From Thermodesulfovibrionales bacterium (GTDB lineage Bacteria > Nitrospirota > Thermodesulfovibrionia > Thermodesulfovibrionales > UBA1546), in assembly GCA_030018605.1 (NCBI GenBank), contig JASEHP010000068.1, positions 1 to 7,798 of the forward strand: a stretch of DNA of 7,798 bases, in the 5' to 3' direction. Below are positions 6,081-7,798 of this stretch, piece after piece. Both the position numbers and the translations under genes were made by a program. How positions within the stretch are numbered: the first letter of the stretch is position 1; the number at the start of each line of letters is the position of its first letter. The notes under the pieces were generated by a model. That model had not been told where the DNA came from. It did no database searches and saw only the letters and a list, made by a program, of their open reading frames with translations.

Positions 6081-6098
6081 TCAATAATCTTCACATCG

Positions 6099-6545
6099 CT
6101 ATCTGACTAAACCACGAATTAAAAACAATTCAATCTTCACAAAAACAAGGGCTACTTCTTCCTGCTCATTGTAGTCCTTATAAATCACCTTTGCTTCCTT
6201 CACAGCTTCCTTCACAAACCCTTCATTCTTTCCGCCCGCAACTAAAACCTTTTCAATCATCTCTGCAAGCTGGCGATTCGCTATTGCAATAGCTACTCTT
6301 TGGGCTATCAGCTGCTTCTGTTCCCCTGTCCTCGCAGTGAGAGGGGCAAAGCCTTTCCCTGCAACAAGGATATAGCCGTTCAAAGATGCCTAGTCAGGGG
6401 ATGTCGTTATGGATAGATTATTCTGTTTCAGCCATTGATTTGCTGTTTGAAACCTCGCATCAACTTGTGAAGGCGTGGCATCCTGTGCAGAAGCCATCCC
6501 TGCAGTAAATAAAATCAATAATACAATAAATATTCTTATCTTCAT
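6099..6545 (-). pseudogene. Secreted LPP20-family-like protein interrupted by an in-frame TAG
   Basis: From ATG 6545 the frame encodes a clear Sec signal peptide (MKIRIFIVLLILFTAGMASA, cleavage after ASA) and a mature N-terminus, then hits TAG at codon 52 (6390-6392). The same frame continues without shift for another 96 sense codons to TAG 6099-6101. After the stop come GYILVAGKGFAPLTARTGEQ and an Ala-rich helix with QRVAIAIANRQLAEMIEKV, then a strand with EEVALVFVKIEL. 'Gy+.a.G.G.ap' followed by 'A...A...A.R.LAE.I..V' is typical of LPP20-type envelope proteins, but there is no lipobox cysteine here. The total of about 148 codons suits a complete protein. A start at TTG 6383 would lack the export signal and any ribosome binding site, so it is unlikely. 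Nonsense mutation, sequencing error and UAG readthrough are all possible. The upstream CsgG-like gene is a fitting neighbour. Confidence 0.7.
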
Positions 6546-6549
6546 ATTT

Positions 6550-6554
6550 CCTCC
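6550..6554 (-). promoter_or_regulatory. Ribosome binding site that fixes the LPP20-like start at 6545
   Basis: GGAGG lies four bases before ATG 6545 (CGGAGGAAATATG). With the signal peptide that follows, it shows that translation starts here and therefore that the TAG at 6390-6392 is inside the gene. Confidence 0.75.
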
Positions 6555-6615
6555 GTTTACATTGTCCAGAGCGAACAGTACTGGATAGTATTGGGTCGTC
6601 CCCTTTTAGTCTCCC

Positions 6616-7611
6616 CTATCTCTTTTTCCCTGAACTTTTCTTTTTTAAAAGCTTATCGTCTACCGGCTGTAATATTTCTTTTTCGGCTATTTTGGGCGTC
6701 TCACTTTCTACCTTTAGTTCAACAGGATCACTGACAGATGTTGGACGGTCAATTTTATCAAGAATCTGCCTGATCATATCATTCGCAATGTCATTCACAA
6801 CCTCTCTCGTAAGACTATCCTCGCCTGTTAAATCCCTTCTTGCATCTGCGAGCGTTGTAATCTCAGAGCCAACTTTTACCTGAGAAATATCTCTGCTGAA
6901 GTCTGCGGCATATGTAACACTGTCTTCCTTTTTGACGTTTATATTGTGATAAATAACCTGTTCTCCGCTTGAAACACCAAGAACTTTCATCGAACCGGTA
7001 AGCGATACGCCGATATTTGCAGAGATCTGCTTAAAATGAACATTCACATTCCTATAGCAAATGAGTTCGTATGGCCTGCCTTTTTTATCGTACTGTGTGC
7101 AGGAATAAGGCTCCTTGCCTGTGGTCTGCCTGCTTTCCTGTTTTTGCACCGGCTTATTAAAATAAACCTGCGAAAGTTTTCCAAATATCAGGTAATGAAC
7201 GCCCTTAAGCCTCTTAAATGTTGCGTATTCATCGGTAATGCCGGACATGCCTAATTTTTGTTCGCTCAGTATGGTCTCCAGTTCTTCCCTGTCCATAACA
7301 CGTATGAATTGACTTGCCCTTTTCTGCAGGCTTGATTTAATCTCATCAAAAATAAGATCGCCCATTGATGCGCCGGCGATGTTCTTGCCTGTAGGGTTGT
7401 CAAATTTTATAAAGGCAATTTTAGTAACCGAACAAGTCTCAGCTTCTTTTATTTTTTCATTTACATTCTTGAAGTCAGGCTTAATTTTTGTAACTTCATT
7501 AAAATCGCTCCACGCGTTCCTGCAGAGCTGTTTTGAAAGAAAATAGTTTCCCAGCGAATAATACAAATCAGCCGCCTTATTAAGAGCGTCTTTATATCCC
7601 TTCATTGTCAT
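6616..7611 (-). CDS. CsgG-like envelope protein, N-terminus incomplete
   Basis: The 331 residues contain a short helical TPR-like stretch (6-58) and a CsgG-type domain (about 62-290). Visible hallmarks are KIAFIKFDNPTGKN (64-77), SMGDLIFDEIKSSL (82-95), VMDREELETILSEQKLGMSG (105-124) and HYLIFGKLSQV (139-149). A Cys-containing insertion (about 155-190), a long strand region and a Lys-rich tail (KKKSSGKKR) follow. CsgG-family proteins sit in the periplasm or outer membrane and act in secretion or as envelope assembly factors, but no pore function can be claimed here. The ATG at 7611 has no Shine-Dalgarno, and the frame stays open and protein-like upstream to a TAA at 7738. It is probably an internal methionine, and the signal peptide expected at the N-terminus is missing. 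The LPP20-like gene starts 70 bases downstream of its stop. Confidence 0.7.
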   Translation of the reverse strand: MTMKGYKDALNKAADLYYSLGNYFLSKQLCRNAWSDFNEVTKIKPDFKNVNEKIKEAETCSVTKIAFIKFDNPTGKNIAGASMGDLIFDEIKSSLQKRASQFIRVMDREELETILSEQKLGMSGITDEYATFKRLKGVHYLIFGKLSQVYFNKPVQKQESRQTTGKEPYSCTQYDKKGRPYELICYRNVNVHFKQISANIGVSLTGSMKVLGVSSGEQVIYHNINVKKEDSVTYAADFSRDISQVKVGSEITTLADARRDLTGEDSLTREVVNDIANDMIRQILDKIDRPTSVSDPVELKVESETPKIAEKEILQPVDDKLLKKKSSGKKR

Positions 7612-7798
7612 ATTGGCATCTACATAATTTTTTGCAGCATTGCGGAATCCTCTTTGGGCTTCAAATTTCCGGGCAATCCTATAGTAAGATTCTGCTATTT
7701 TTTCTATGCTGTCTTTGTACGGGTTATTGTGCCTGCCTTAAGGCGGCATTGTCAAGTCTTTTCTGTAAAATCTCATCAGGGCTTTATTCTCAAGGGTT
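7612..7798 (-). pseudogene. Broken N-terminal coding sequence of the CsgG-like gene
   Basis: Upstream of 7611 the same frame encodes a helical segment (KDSIEKIAESYYRIA and further) back to a TAA at 7738-7740, with no ATG, GTG or TTG. Another frame (7727-7783) then reads SPDEILQKRLDNAALRQAQ, flanked by a TAA on each side, which is again protein-like. The two would join into a continuous helical repeat region if the frame were restored. The gene therefore seems disrupted near its 5' end, or the sequence has indels here. The true start lies outside the window. Confidence 0.5.

Noticed and set aside
6099..6383. Independent 94-residue gene starting at TTG 6383
   Set aside because: This start has no ribosome binding site or export signal, while the same frame upstream has both, so it is the 3' part of one interrupted gene.
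6390..6392. Pyrrolysine insertion at the TAG
   Set aside because: The gene is not a methylamine methyltransferase, no downstream element can be recognised, and the same gene ends in TAG. Kept only as a remote alternative.
7726..7755. Promoter-like TTGACA - 18 bases - CACAAT with a GCCTTAAGGC palindrome in the spacer
   Set aside because: The -10 match is poor (4 of 6), and the same bases read convincingly as protein (RLDNAALRQAQ), so coding sequence of a broken gene explains them better. No start codon with a ribosome binding site follows before the CsgG frame.
1..7798. CRISPR array, tRNA, rRNA or transposase gene
   Set aside because: No evenly spaced direct repeats, no tRNA cloverleaf or rRNA motifs, and no DDE, tyrosine or serine recombinase motifs were seen on either strand.

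Overview
The window comes from a Gram-negative bacterium: it encodes an outer-membrane barrel with a Sec signal peptide, a Tat translocase and CsgG/LPP20-type envelope proteins. The style of the HEAT and HD-GYP proteins would fit Nitrospirota or a deltaproteobacterial lineage (Desulfobacterota and relatives). That is an impression from protein style, not a placement. All genes I can support lie on the minus strand, so they are read from right to left.

Right part (about 5815-7798): a gene cluster that looks damaged. It holds a CsgG-like protein (6616-7611) whose N-terminal coding sequence continues upstream but is broken by stops and frame changes up to the window edge. Next is a secreted LPP20-like protein (6099-6545) with a strong ribosome binding site, a signal peptide and an in-frame TAG at codon 52. 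Last come remnants of a further gene (5815-6080) scattered over two frames. CsgG and LPP20 proteins are both envelope-associated families, so this was probably a small envelope or secretion operon that is decaying. Assembly errors could also explain the lesions.

Left part (1-5764): a compact, mostly intact operon. A good sigma70-type promoter (5735-5764) sits so close to the first start codon that the transcript is probably leaderless. Order of transcription: outer-membrane beta-barrel (4937-5728), a small ORF that seems frameshifted (4793-4940), TatA/TatB-like (4479-4793), TatC (3628-4419), an unrecognised 94-residue protein (3354-3638), a HEAT-repeat protein (1709-3352), an HD-GYP protein (301-1719) and a truncated YggT-like membrane protein (1-267). 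Most junctions overlap or are separated by only a few bases, which implies translational coupling. The larger gaps are tatA-tatC, which contains an inverted repeat, and the 33-base gap before the YggT-like gene.

Functionally, the operon couples protein export (a minimal TatA/C pair) with a probable cyclic-di-GMP-linked module. In that module the HEAT-repeat protein and the HD-GYP protein appear to share a related N-terminal domain, with the small unknown protein immediately upstream. I see no tRNA, rRNA, CRISPR array, transposase gene or convincing intrinsic terminator.
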